The position numbers were made by a program, and so were the translations under genes. From Streptomyces griseus (GTDB taxonomy: Bacteria > Actinomycetota > Actinomycetes > Streptomycetales > Streptomycetaceae), in NCBI RefSeq assembly GCF_900460065.1, contig NZ_UAVD01000032.1, positions 124,001-188,000 of the forward strand: a stretch of 64,000 nt of DNA, written 5' to 3'. Under the pieces are notes generated by a model, which was not told where the DNA came from, made no database searches, and was given only the letters and a program-made list of their open reading frames with translations. Positions 38,744 through 47,517 of the stretch are shown in pieces (the first letter of the stretch is position 1; every line of letters starts with the position of its first letter).

Positions 38744-40540
38744 TCAGGCGCGGTAGATCGACTCCACCTCGTCCGCGAAGTCCTTCGCCACCACGTTCCG
38801 CTTCAGCTTCAGCGACGGCGTGATGTGGCCCGCCTCCTCGGTGAACTGGGCGGGCAGGATGCGGAACTTGCGCACCGACTCGGCCTTGGAGACCGCCGCG
38901 TTGCCGTCGTCCACCGCCCGCTGCACCTCGGCCAGCAGCTCCGCGTCCTCGCGCAGCGACAGGGCCGTCGAGCCGGCCGGCTTGCCGTGCTCCTCGGCCC
39001 AGCGGCCCAGGAACTCCTCGTCCAGCGTGACCAGCGCGCCGACGAACGGACGGCCGTCGCCGACCACCATGCACTCCGCGACCAGGGCGTGCGCCCGGAT
39101 CCGGTCCTCGATCACCGCAGGGGCGACGTTCTTGCCGCCCGCCGTCACGATGATCTCCTTCTTGCGGCCGGTGATCGCCAGGTAGCCGTCCTCGTCGAGC
39201 GTGCCGATGTCCCCGGTGTGGAACCAGCCGTCGGCCAGCGCCTCGGCCGAGGCCGACTCGTTCTTCCAGTAACCGGTGAACAGGTGCTCGCCGTGCAGCA
39301 GCACCTCGCCGTCGTCCGCGATCCGCACGACCGAGCCGGGCAGCGGCTGGCCGACCGTACCGATCTTCGGCCGGTCCCACGGGTTGAACGCGGTCGCCGC
39401 GCAGGTCTCGGTCAGGCCGTAGCCCTCCAGGACCGTGAAGCCGATGCCCCGGTAGAAGTGGCCGAGCCGCTCGCCCAGCGGCGCGCCGCCCGAGATCGCG
39501 TACTCGCCCCGGCCGCCGAGGACGGCGCGGAGCTTGCCGAAGACCAGCTTGTCGAACAGCTTGTGCTTGAGCTTCAGCCCCAGGGCCGGGCCCTGCGGGG
39601 TGCTCAGCGCCCGGCTGTAGGCGATGGCCGTGTCGGCCGCCCGGTCGAAGATCTTGCCCTTGCCGTCCGCCTGCGCCTTGGCGCGGGCCGCGTTGTAGAC
39701 CTTCTCGAAGACCCGGGGCACGCCCAGGATCAGCGTCGGCCGGAACGAGGCCAGCTCGTCCGTGAGGTTCTTGATGTCCGGCACGCAGCCGAGCCTGATC
39801 GGGGCCATCACCGCGGCCACCTCGACCAGCCGGCCGAAGACGTGCGCGGCGGGCAGGAACAGCAGCACCGAGCACTCGCCCGTGCGGAAGAGGGGCTTCA
39901 GCCGCTCCACCACGTTGCCGCACTCCGCGAAGAAGCTGCGGTGGGTGAGCACACAGCCCTTGGGGCGGCCCGTGGTGCCCGAGGTGTAGACGATCGTCGC
40001 CGGGTCGTCGGCCTTGGCGCTGCGGGTGCGCAGGTCCATGGTCTCCTCCGAGACCTCGGCCCCCGCCCTGCCCAGCGCGTCCACCGCGCCCGCGTCGATC
40101 TGCCAGACGTGCTCCAGCTCCGGCAGCGCGTCCCGCACGGAGGCCACGGAGGCGGCGTGCGCGTCGCTCTCCACGAGGACCGCCACCGCACCGGAGTCGC
40201 CGAGGATCCACTGCACCTGCTCGGCGGAGCTGGTCTCGTACACCGGTACGGTCACCGCACCCGCGCTCCAGATCGCGAAGTCCAGCAGCACCCACTCGAA
40301 ACGGGTGCGCGACATCAGGGCGACCCGGTCGCCGGGCTGCACGCCCGAGGCGATCAGGCCCTTGGCGGCGGCTCTCACCTCGGCCAGGAACTGCGTGGCG
40401 CTGACGTCCGTCCAGACGCCGGCCACCTTGCGGCTCATCACCGCGACGTCGGGATGCTGAGCGGCATTGCGGCGGATGAGATCCGTCAGGTTGCCGTCCG
40501 TCGGGACCTCGTACAGGGCCGGAAGGCTGAACTCGCGCAA
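38744..40540 (-). CDS. Long-chain fatty acyl-CoA ligase (AMP-forming)
   Basis: A 598-residue ANL-superfamily ligase of the FadD15 type, activating long-chain fatty acids to acyl-CoA via acyl-AMP. Motifs: the P-loop TIVYTSGTTGRPKG, YGLTETCAATAFN (A5-like), DGWFHTGDIG (Asp for ATP ribose) and GRKKEIIVTAGGKNVAP with the hinge. The C-terminal domain ends TPSLKLKRNVVAKDF, with the catalytic Lys. ATG 40540 is the start. The intergenic region upstream holds a GTGCTCA-N6-TGAGCAC repeat that could be a fatty-acid-repressor site. Confidence 0.93.
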   Translation of the reverse strand: MREFSLPALYEVPTDGNLTDLIRRNAAQHPDVAVMSRKVAGVWTDVSATQFLAEVRAAAKGLIASGVQPGDRVALMSRTRFEWVLLDFAIWSAGAVTVPVYETSSAEQVQWILGDSGAVAVLVESDAHAASVASVRDALPELEHVWQIDAGAVDALGRAGAEVSEETMDLRTRSAKADDPATIVYTSGTTGRPKGCVLTHRSFFAECGNVVERLKPLFRTGECSVLLFLPAAHVFGRLVEVAAVMAPIRLGCVPDIKNLTDELASFRPTLILGVPRVFEKVYNAARAKAQADGKGKIFDRAADTAIAYSRALSTPQGPALGLKLKHKLFDKLVFGKLRAVLGGRGEYAISGGAPLGERLGHFYRGIGFTVLEGYGLTETCAATAFNPWDRPKIGTVGQPLPGSVVRIADDGEVLLHGEHLFTGYWKNESASAEALADGWFHTGDIGTLDEDGYLAITGRKKEIIVTAGGKNVAPAVIEDRIRAHALVAECMVVGDGRPFVGALVTLDEEFLGRWAEEHGKPAGSTALSLREDAELLAEVQRAVDDGNAAVSKAESVRKFRILPAQFTEEAGHITPSLKLKRNVVAKDFADEVESIYRA

Positions 40541-40612
40541 GACTGCTGCTCCTCATCGGGCTCCGGTGCCACGGCTCTGTGTGACGCACCGGCTGCGGTC
40601 CAAGATTGGCAG

Positions 40613-40632
40613 GTGCTCAGTGGGGTGAGCAC
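40613..40632 (-). promoter_or_regulatory. Inverted repeat upstream of the acyl-CoA ligase gene
   Basis: GTGCTCA (40613-40619) and TGAGCAC (40626-40632) are exact complements separated by GTGGGG, about 75 bases before the ligase ATG. The symmetry and position suit a TetR- or GntR-type operator; no regulator gene is adjacent. Confidence 0.4.
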
Positions 40633-40818
40633 GACTGGACTGCCCGGACGTTACCCACCGGTACTCGGTTCCGGATAGGGGGTTCCGGCCAGATGTCTTA
40701 TGCATCACACATATAAATGGCCCTTTCGCGCACAGTAGTCCACCGCCGTCCCGACGTGGAAGTAACCGCAGGTCCGGACGGTCTACCAGCGGCGGAGGCG
40801 GCCCCCTAGGGTGATCCC

Positions 40819-41625
40819 ATGCGAGGCAGCGAACCGGACAGCCGGCGCCGGGCCGGGCGAGCGAACCGGATCCACGTGGTCAGCGACGTACACGGGAATA
40901 CCGAGGCGCTGGCCCGCGCCGGGGACGGCGCGGACGCCCTGATCTGCCTCGGTGACCTGGTGCTTTTCCTCGACTACGCCGACCACTCGCGCGGCATCTT
41001 CCCCGACCTGTTCGGCAGGGAGAACGCCGACCGCATCGTCGCCCTGCGCACCGCCCGCCGCTACGACGAGGCCCGCGCCTTCGGCCGCGAGCTGTGGGCC
41101 GGCCGCGACCGCAACACCGAGATCCTCGGCGCGGTGCGCAAGCAGTACGCCGAACTCTTCGCGGCCTTCCCCACACCGACGTACGCCACCTACGGCAACG
41201 TCGACGTCCCCGACCTCTGGCCCGAGTACGCCCGCCCCGGCACCACCGTGCTCGACGGCGAACGCGCCGAGATCGGCGGCCGGGTCTTCGGCTTCGTCGG
41301 CGGCGGCCTCAGGACCCCGATGAACACCCCGTACGAGATCGGCGACGAGGAGTACGCCGCCAAGGTCGAGGCGCTCGGCGAGGTCGACGTCCTCTGCTCC
41401 CACATCCCGCCCGAGGTCCCCGAGCTGACGTACGACACCGTCGCCCGCCGCTTCGAACGGGGCAGCACCGCCCTGCTGGAGGCGATCCGCGCCACCCGCC
41501 CCCGGTACGCGCTTTTCGGCCATGTTCACCAGCCGTTGGTCCGCCGGATGCGCATCGGGACCACCGAGTGCGTCAACGTCGGCCACTTCGCCTCGACCGG
41601 AACACCCTGGGCGCTCAGCTGGTGA
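40819..41625 (+). CDS. Calcineurin-like metallophosphoesterase
   Basis: A 268-residue phosphoesterase with the complete dimetal signature: DVHGN (residues ~23-27), GDLV, GNVD, CSHIPPE and GHVHQP. It belongs to a small actinobacterial subgroup; the substrate (protein, nucleotide or lipid) is unknown. ATG 40819 is the first in-frame start. It is divergent from the acyl-CoA ligase and is followed after 109 bases by the SRPBCC gene on the same strand. Confidence 0.88.
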   Translation: MRGSEPDSRRRAGRANRIHVVSDVHGNTEALARAGDGADALICLGDLVLFLDYADHSRGIFPDLFGRENADRIVALRTARRYDEARAFGRELWAGRDRNTEILGAVRKQYAELFAAFPTPTYATYGNVDVPDLWPEYARPGTTVLDGERAEIGGRVFGFVGGGLRTPMNTPYEIGDEEYAAKVEALGEVDVLCSHIPPEVPELTYDTVARRFERGSTALLEAIRATRPRYALFGHVHQPLVRRMRIGTTECVNVGHFASTGTPWALSW

Positions 41626-41734
41626 CCGCGGGCCGCCGGGCCGTGGACCGGAGCGCCCCGGGCACGCGATAGCCTGCACAGCGGCAGGCTCCTGCCGAAC
41701 GCGACCGGTAACACCGCACTGGAGGGCCACGGCG

Positions 41735-42184
41735 ATGGCTGAACACACCAGCTCGAGCATCACGATCGAGGCGGCGCCGGCCGACGTCATGAGCGTGATC
41801 GCCGACTTCGCCCGCTACCCGGAGTGGACCGGCGAGGTCAAGGAGGCCGAAGTCCTCTCCACCGACGACCGGGGCCGCGCCGAGCAGGTCCGCCTCGTCC
41901 TGGACGCCGGAGCGATCAAGGACGACCACGTCCTCGCCTACACCTGGAACGGCGAGAACGAGGTCAGCTGGAGCCTGGTCAAGTCCCAGATGCTGCGTTC
42001 CCTGGACGGCACCTACGCGCTGGCCCCGCTCGGCGGCGGCGAGCGCACCGAGGTCACCTACCGGCTCGCCGTCGACGTCAAGATCCCGCTGCTCGGCATG
42101 ATCAAGCGCAAGGCCGAGAAGGTCATCATCGACCGCGCCCTCGCCGGCCTGAAGAAGCGCGTCGAGTCCGCACCGGGGAACTGA
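41735..42184 (+). CDS. SRPBCC (START-like, polyketide cyclase/dehydrase) family protein
   Basis: A 149-residue protein with the helix-grip pattern of the SRPBCC superfamily: an N-terminal strand (SSITIEAAPADVMSVIADFARYPEWTGEV), a mid-barrel (WSLVKSQMLRSLDGTYAL) and a long C-terminal helix (KAEKVIIDRALAGLKKRVE). These proteins bind hydrophobic ligands; none is known here. ATG 41735 has GGAGG ten bases upstream. It is tightly followed by the ATPase gene (five-base gap), indicating a functional pair. Confidence 0.87.
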   Translation: MAEHTSSSITIEAAPADVMSVIADFARYPEWTGEVKEAEVLSTDDRGRAEQVRLVLDAGAIKDDHVLAYTWNGENEVSWSLVKSQMLRSLDGTYALAPLGGGERTEVTYRLAVDVKIPLLGMIKRKAEKVIIDRALAGLKKRVESAPGN

Positions 42185-42189
42185 GGGCC

Positions 42190-43377
42190 GTGCGCACGGT
42201 CCTGGTCACCGGCCCCGGCGGCGCGGGCCGCACCACCGCCGCCGCGGCCACCGCCCTGGCCGCGGCGGCGAGCGGCCACCGCACCCTGCTGGTCTCCGCC
42301 GAGGCCGTGCCCGGCTTCCCGGCAGCCCCGGAGCCGACCCGGGCCGCCGACGGCCTCGACCACGCACGCATCGACTCCGGCGAGCACTTCCGCGCCGAAC
42401 TCACCGAGCTCCAGAACCGCGCCTCCGGAGTCCTGGACCTGCTCGGCGCCGGCCGCCTCGACGGCGAGGAGCTCACCGAACTCCCCGGCTCCCCGCAGCT
42501 CGCCCTGCTGCACACCCTGCGCCGGGCCGCCGAGGGCGACTGGTCCGGCTACGACACCCTCGTCGTCGACCTCCCGCCGCTCGCCGAAGCCCTGGCCCTG
42601 CTCGCCCTGCCGGAACAGCTGCGCCGCTACCTGCGCCGGCTGCTCCCCGCCGAACGCCAGGCCGCCCGCGCCCTGCGCCCGGTCCTCGCCCAGCTCGCCG
42701 GGGTCCCGATGCCCGCGCAGTGGCTCTACGAGGCCGCCGCCCGCAAGGACGCCGAGCTGGCCGCCGTCCAGGCCCTGATCGAGGACGGGGCCACCACGCT
42801 CCGCCTGGTCGCCGAGCCGGGCCCGGCCGGCGAGGACGCCCTGCGCACCGCACGCACCGGCCTCGCCCTGCACGGACTGAGCGCCGACCTGCTCGTCGCC
42901 TCCCGGGTCCTGCCCCGGCACTCGCCCGACCCCTGGTTCGCCGCGCTCGCCGCCCAGCAGGAGAAGTGCCTGGACCACTGGCACCAGGACCTGGCCCCGG
43001 ACCTCCCCGTGCACGAGGCCGCCCACCTGGGCCGCGACCCGCAGGGCCCGGACGACCTGGCCGCGCTGGAGATACCCGCCCCCGACACCCGGACGCCCGG
43101 CCGGGCCGGGGACCCCTGGTGGATCGAGGAGGACCCGGACGCCGAGGACGGGGCCCGCACCCTCACCTGGTGCCTGCCGCTGCCCGGGGCCGTCAAGAAG
43201 GACCTGCGCCTGGTCCGCCGGGGCGACGAACTCCTCCTGACCGTCGGCCCGTTCCACCGGATCGTGACGATCGCCTCCGCACTGCGCCGCTGCTCCGTCT
43301 CCGGCGCGGCCCTGGCCGACGGGGTGCTGCGGGTGCGGTTCACGCCGGATCCCGCCCTGTGGCCGCGCACCTCCTGA
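42190..43377 (+). CDS. ArsA/Get3-like ATPase homologue with degenerate P-loop
   Basis: A 395-residue protein similar to actinobacterial anion-transporting (ArsA/Get3-type) ATPases: N-terminal TVLVTGPGGAGRTTAAAA (P-loop, residues ~3-20), a switch region YDTLVVDLPPLAEAL and a C-terminal HSP20-like beta domain (about 310-395). The deviant Walker A reads GPGGAGRTT instead of GKGGVGKTT, so both the intradimer signature Lys and the nucleotide-binding Lys are replaced. ATP hydrolysis is therefore doubtful. GTG 42190 follows the SRPBCC stop by five bases. Confidence 0.82.
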   Translation: MRTVLVTGPGGAGRTTAAAATALAAAASGHRTLLVSAEAVPGFPAAPEPTRAADGLDHARIDSGEHFRAELTELQNRASGVLDLLGAGRLDGEELTELPGSPQLALLHTLRRAAEGDWSGYDTLVVDLPPLAEALALLALPEQLRRYLRRLLPAERQAARALRPVLAQLAGVPMPAQWLYEAAARKDAELAAVQALIEDGATTLRLVAEPGPAGEDALRTARTGLALHGLSADLLVASRVLPRHSPDPWFAALAAQQEKCLDHWHQDLAPDLPVHEAAHLGRDPQGPDDLAALEIPAPDTRTPGRAGDPWWIEEDPDAEDGARTLTWCLPLPGAVKKDLRLVRRGDELLLTVGPFHRIVTIASALRRCSVSGAALADGVLRVRFTPDPALWPRTS

Positions 43378-43460
43378 ACGGCCTGCGGCCATTCGGGTAA
43401 CGTCGGTGGTACGTGTACCGCAGGCCGACCGTCGGCCGCCCCGCGTCGCAGGAGTCCGCC

Positions 43461-43940
43461 ATGAGTGAAGCCACCGATCGTCCCGTCGACGGCGACGCGT
43501 GGGCCGACGCCTGCGCCGAGGACCTCGCGGCCGAGAAGGCCCGCCGCCGGGCCCAGTACGGCCCCCGGCCCGGATCCGCCGCCGAGGAACTGCGCAAGCT
43601 GGTCGACGCGGTCGCCGACAAGGTCTCCACGCTCCAGACCCCCCTGCTGGGCGCCGCCGCCCAGGGCGCGGTCCAGCAGGCCGTCCGGCAGGCGAAGGCC
43701 GCGGTCGAACCGGTCATCGAACGCAACCCGCAGTTCTTCGACCACCTCGCCGCCGCGGGCAGCGAACTGCTGGCCGCCTACCGCTCCGCGGTCGAGGGCC
43801 AGGAGAGCCGCTGGACCCGCACCACCGAGGGAGCCTCGGGCGGCGCCCGTCCCGCCGACCCCGCCGAGAAGGTCGCGGACGACCCGACCGACCCCCGGGA
43901 CGAGGGCCCCTCCGGCACCGAACGCATCGACCTGGACTGA
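43461..43940 (+). CDS. DUF5304 family protein, counterpart of sco2127 upstream of glkA
   Basis: A 159-residue acidic, Ala-rich, mostly helical protein (SEATDRPVDGDAWADACAEDL ... AEELRKLVDAVADKV) with a disordered Asp/Pro-rich C-terminus and no membrane segment. ATG 43461 has CAGGAG seven bases upstream. Its position directly before glkA matches S. coelicolor sco2127, a gene reported to influence carbon catabolite repression. Orthology is inferred from position and recollection, not from alignment. Confidence 0.75.
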   Translation: MSEATDRPVDGDAWADACAEDLAAEKARRRAQYGPRPGSAAEELRKLVDAVADKVSTLQTPLLGAAAQGAVQQAVRQAKAAVEPVIERNPQFFDHLAAAGSELLAAYRSAVEGQESRWTRTTEGASGGARPADPAEKVADDPTDPRDEGPSGTERIDLD

Positions 43941-44059
43941 CCGGACGACCGGCCCCGGCCGACCGGACACATCGGCCGGGACCGACCGGCCCCGGCCGGG
44001 CAGGGCCCCGCCTCGGGTACGGTTGCCCCTAGCGGGGCTCGACCGGAACTGAGGGATTC
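43941..44059 (+). promoter_or_regulatory. Repetitive GC-rich gap upstream of glkA
   Basis: GACCGGCCCCGGCCG occurs twice (about 43948 and 43985) around GGCCGA/TCGGCC complements, giving several alternative hairpins that could terminate or attenuate. A GAGGGA ribosome binding site precedes the glkA ATG by six bases. A TAGCGG near 44030 might be a -10 element. Confidence 0.35.
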
Positions 44060-45001
44060 ATGGGACTCACCATCGGCGTCGATATCGGCGGCACGAAGAT
44101 CGCGGCTGGAGTGGTCGACGAAGAGGGCCGGATCCTCTCGACGTTCAAGGTGGCGACTCCGCCGACGGCCGAAGGCATCGTCGACGCGATCTGCGCGGCG
44201 GTCGCCGGGGCGAGCGAGGGTCACGACGTGGAGGCCGTCGGCATCGGCGCCGCCGGTTACGTCGACGACAAGCGCGCCACCGTCCTCTTCGCACCGAACA
44301 TCGACTGGCGCCACGAGCCGCTCAAGGACAAGGTCGAGCAGCGCGTCGGCCTGCCCGTCGTCGTCGAGAACGACGCCAACGCCGCGGCCTGGGGCGAATA
44401 CCGCTTCGGGGCCGGCCAGGGCCACGACGACGTCATCTGCATCACGCTCGGCACCGGCCTCGGCGGCGGCATCATCATCGGCAACAAGCTGCGCCGCGGA
44501 CGCTTCGGCGTGGCCGCCGAGTTCGGCCACATCCGGGTCGTCCCGGACGGTCTGCTCTGCGGCTGCGGCAGCCAGGGCTGCTGGGAGCAGTACGCCTCCG
44601 GCCGCGCGCTCGTCCGGTACGCCAAGCAGCGCGCCAACGCCACCCCCGAGAACGCCGCCGTCCTGCTCGGTCTCGGCGACGGCTCGGTGGACGGCATCGA
44701 GGGCAAGCACATCAGCGAGGCCGCCCGCCAGGGCGACCCGGTGGCCGTCGACTCGTTCCGCGAGCTGGCCCGCTGGGCCGGCGCCGGACTGGCGGACCTC
44801 GCCTCGCTGTTCGACCCGTCCGCGTTCATCGTCGGCGGTGGCGTGTCGGACGAGGGCGAGCTCGTCCTCGACCCGATCCGCAAGTCGTTCCGACGCTGGC
44901 TGATCGGCGGCGAATGGCGCCCGCACGCCCAGGTGCTCGCCGCCCAACTCGGCGGCAAGGCCGGGCTCGTGGGCGCGGCCGACCTGGCCCGCCAGGGCTG
45001 A
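44060..45001 (+). CDS. glkA: ROK-family glucokinase
   Basis: A 313-residue glucokinase that phosphorylates glucose with ATP and, in Streptomyces, is central to glucose repression. The ATP motif DIGGTKIAAG is at residues 8-17. ENDANAAAWGE carries the catalytic Asp, and AAEFGHIRVVPDGLLCGCGSQGCWEQY carries the ROK signature with the zinc-binding His and Cys residues. The length agrees with S. coelicolor GlkA (about 317 aa). A 19-bp terminator hairpin follows. Confidence 0.95.
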   Translation: MGLTIGVDIGGTKIAAGVVDEEGRILSTFKVATPPTAEGIVDAICAAVAGASEGHDVEAVGIGAAGYVDDKRATVLFAPNIDWRHEPLKDKVEQRVGLPVVVENDANAAAWGEYRFGAGQGHDDVICITLGTGLGGGIIIGNKLRRGRFGVAAEFGHIRVVPDGLLCGCGSQGCWEQYASGRALVRYAKQRANATPENAAVLLGLGDGSVDGIEGKHISEAARQGDPVAVDSFRELARWAGAGLADLASLFDPSAFIVGGGVSDEGELVLDPIRKSFRRWLIGGEWRPHAQVLAAQLGGKAGLVGAADLARQG

Positions 45002-45021
45002 CCGCCCCTTCCGTACGACGC

Positions 45022-45065
45022 ACGGACGCCCGCCGCCGCCCTCCGGGGCGGCGGCGGGCGTCCGT
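45022..45065 (+). terminator. Terminator after glkA
   Basis: A perfect 19-base stem (45022-45040 with 45047-45065) with a six-base loop, ending 15 bases before the next ATG. Confidence 0.85.
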
Positions 45066-45080
45066 CGTATCGTGGCCCGC

Positions 45081-45863
45081 ATGGTCCTGACGCCCCTGCC
45101 CGTCTCCCGTACCGAGCCGGACGGTTCAGCCGTCATCAGAGTGCTGAGCTACAACGTCCGGTCGCTGCGCGACGACACCGCCGCGCTGGCCCGCGTCATC
45201 CACGCCTGCGCGCCCGACCTGGTCCTCGTCCAGGAGGCCCCGCGCTTCTTCCGCTGGCGCAAGGCCGCCGCCCGGCTCGCCAAGGCCAGTGGCCTGGTGG
45301 TGCTGAGCGGCGGGGCCACCGCCGCCGGACCGCTGCTGCTCTGCTCGCTGCGGGTGACCGTCGAACGCACCGAGGACGTCCTGCTGCCGCTCACCCCCGG
45401 CCTGCACCGCAGGGGCTTCGCCACCGCCGTGGTGCGGATCGCCGGGGCCCGGCTCGGGGTGCTGAGCTGCCATCTGAGCCTCCAGCGCGACGAACGCCTC
45501 GCCCAGGCCGGTCTGTTGCTGGAACGGCTGGCGTCGATGGGCGTGGAGCACGCCGTGGCGGGCGGCGACCTCAACGACGTACCGACCGGGAAGGCGTTCC
45601 GGCACCTGGCCGGACCCCTTCAGGACTGCCGGGCCGTCGCTCCGTGGGGCGGCGACCTGACGTTCCCGCAGGACGGACCCCGCAAGCGCATCGACGCCGT
45701 CTTCGCGACCCCGGGCATCGAGGTGCTCGGCTGCGGTGTGCCGAGCGGGCTGGACGGCGTGGGCGAGGACGACCTGAGGGCGGCCACGGACCATCTGCCG
45801 GTCCTGGCCGCCCTCAGGGTGCCCGAGGATCACACGACCGCGCCGCGCCCCGGGTCGCCGTAG
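45081..45863 (+). CDS. Endonuclease/exonuclease/phosphatase (EEP) family protein
   Basis: A 260-residue EEP-fold hydrolase: VLSYNVRSL (Asn), LVLVQEAPR (metal Glu), GDLNDVPTG (Asp/Asn) and ATDHLPVLA (catalytic Asp-His). Relatives include nucleases, phospholipases and sphingomyelinases; the missing signal peptide suggests an intracellular nuclease or phosphatase. ATG 45081 is chosen. GTG 45072 is also in frame, and neither has a ribosome binding site because the glkA terminator ends at 45065, so the message may be leaderless. The 3' end overlaps the convergent gene by 34 bases. Confidence 0.85.
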   Translation: MVLTPLPVSRTEPDGSAVIRVLSYNVRSLRDDTAALARVIHACAPDLVLVQEAPRFFRWRKAAARLAKASGLVVLSGGATAAGPLLLCSLRVTVERTEDVLLPLTPGLHRRGFATAVVRIAGARLGVLSCHLSLQRDERLAQAGLLLERLASMGVEHAVAGGDLNDVPTGKAFRHLAGPLQDCRAVAPWGGDLTFPQDGPRKRIDAVFATPGIEVLGCGVPSGLDGVGEDDLRAATDHLPVLAALRVPEDHTTAPRPGSP

Positions 45864-46525
45864 GTGTCGTCATCGTCGTCGTGCGGCATCCGGGCCACCA
45901 GGGTGGCGAAGCCGCCGAGGAAGCCGCCGATGCAGAGCGTGGTGAGCCACCACGTCATCTCCCAGCGGAGCAGCACCGCGACGAGCATCAGGACCGGCCC
46001 GCCGATCACCGCGAGCCAGGCGAACTTCGCCGTGACGTCGGCCTCCGGCAGCGGCGGCGGCTCCGGGGGCACGAAGTGGCCCTCCTCCCCGTCGTCCGGC
46101 TCGCCGACGCCGTCGTCCTTGGACTCGGGCAGCTCGTAGTCGCGGGGGCCGGCGACACCGGGCGCGAAGACCACGGAGCTGCCGAGCGGCTTCTTCTCCG
46201 GCGGCTTCGGAGGCGTCTTGCCCGAGCCCTTGTCCGCCGGATCACCGGTGGAGCCGTCCTGCGGCCCCACCACATTGCGCTGGTCGTCCTCCAGCAGCGC
46301 CAGGTCCTCGACGGACTTGAACGGCTTGGCGCCCGGCGGGTCCGGCGGCTCCTCCCCGTACCCCGCGACGATGGCGGCCCACGCCGCGTCCTCGTCGATC
46401 GCCCTCTCCTGCTCCGCTCCCTCGGCCCCCGCCGGCTTCGTCCCCTCCGGGACGGCCGCGGGCTCCGTGGGGCGCGGCTCGCGCTCCTCGTCGCTTCCTG
46501 TGCGTTCCGCGTCGTGCTCAGCCAC
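45830..46525 (-). CDS. Acidic membrane protein with two C-terminal helices, function unknown
   Basis: A 231-residue protein: a long acidic, Pro/Glu-rich and probably disordered N-terminus (about 1-155), then two membrane helices (FAWLAVIGGPVLMLVAVLL and WWLTTLCIGGFLGGFATLV), ending in an Asp-rich stretch (MPHDDDDD). I recognise no domain beyond a Streptomyces-specific conserved protein. GTG 46525 lies within the last eight bases of the alpha/beta hydrolase gene, so the two form an operon and are translationally coupled. Confidence 0.8.
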   Translation of the reverse strand: MAEHDAERTGSDEEREPRPTEPAAVPEGTKPAGAEGAEQERAIDEDAAWAAIVAGYGEEPPDPPGAKPFKSVEDLALLEDDQRNVVGPQDGSTGDPADKGSGKTPPKPPEKKPLGSSVVFAPGVAGPRDYELPESKDDGVGEPDDGEEGHFVPPEPPPLPEADVTAKFAWLAVIGGPVLMLVAVLLRWEMTWWLTTLCIGGFLGGFATLVARMPHDDDDDTYGDPGRGAVV

Positions 46526-47297
46526 CGGACGTGCTCCCCTTCATCCCGACGCTCGGTGCGAGACGGCCGATGAACCGGTAGCTCTCATCGAAGATCCGCT
46601 CCGCATCATGGTCCAACGTCGCCACGTGGTAGCTCTGTTCCAACAGGATCTCCGAGACGTCCGTGGAGGAGATCCGGCTCAGGATCCGGGCGCTGTCCGC
46701 GGGCGGCACGACATGGTCCTGCGGGCTGTGCAGCAGGACCACCGGCTGGGTCACCTGGGGCAGCTCCCCGTCGACCAGCCGGAAGAACCTCCGCACCGAG
46801 TGCGCGGCGTGCAGCGGCACCCTGTCGTAGCCCACCTCGTGCGAGCCCGGGAGCGCGATGTCGTCGGCCAGACCCTTCGTCGTCCGCACCAGATGACGGG
46901 CCACCGGCAGCGCGTACGCCGAGAGGCCGTGCACCTTGTTGGCCGGGTTGACCAGCACCAGACCGCTGATCGCCTCCCCGTGCTTGGCCGCGAGCCGCAG
47001 GGACAGGGCGCCGCCCATGGAGAGTCCGAAGACGAAGACGCGCTCGCACGTCTCCCGGAGGACCCGCAGCTCCCGGTCCACCTCCGCGTACCAGTCCTGC
47101 CAGCCGGTGACCGCCATGTCCTCCCAGCGGGTCCCGTGGCCCGGCAGCAGCGGCAGCGAGACCGTCAGCCCGCGCTCGGCGAGATAGTCCGCCCAGGGGC
47201 GCAGCGACTGCGGGGATCCGGTGAAGCCATGACAGAGGAGGACGCCGACCTCTCCGCCCTCGTGGCGGAACGGCTCGGCTCCAGGGAGGACCGGCAC
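46518..47297 (-). CDS. Alpha/beta hydrolase (monoacylglycerol lipase/carboxylesterase type)
   Basis: A 259-residue alpha/beta hydrolase of the Est30/carboxylesterase group: oxyanion-hole HGFTGSPQSL, nucleophile Ser in GLSMGGALS, catalytic Asp in HSPQDHVVPP and His in QSYHVATLDHD. Short- to medium-chain ester cleavage is likely. GTG 47297 (VPVLPGAEPF) is chosen because AGGAGA lies five bases upstream; longer in-frame forms to 47384 lack a site. It precedes the acidic membrane protein gene and is divergent from the plsC-like gene. Confidence 0.9.
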   Translation of the reverse strand: MPVLPGAEPFRHEGGEVGVLLCHGFTGSPQSLRPWADYLAERGLTVSLPLLPGHGTRWEDMAVTGWQDWYAEVDRELRVLRETCERVFVFGLSMGGALSLRLAAKHGEAISGLVLVNPANKVHGLSAYALPVARHLVRTTKGLADDIALPGSHEVGYDRVPLHAAHSVRRFFRLVDGELPQVTQPVVLLHSPQDHVVPPADSARILSRISSTDVSEILLEQSYHVATLDHDAERIFDESYRFIGRLAPSVGMKGSTSGG

Positions 47298-47517
47298 CAG
47301 GGTCTCCTGTTCGTCGGACGGGGCGGACGGGCACCTGGGGGAGTGCTTGACGGATGACTTCACCGTACGCGACCGGACCGACACCGACCAGGGCCGTCAC
47401 GGCCCCCGGGGCCGCCCCGCGCGGCCCGCCCGGGCGGCCGTTCCGCCCCCGCCGGGCAGGGGCGGGGCCCACCGCACAGGTTAAGGTCTCCACGACAGCA
47501 CACAGGAGGCACAAGAG

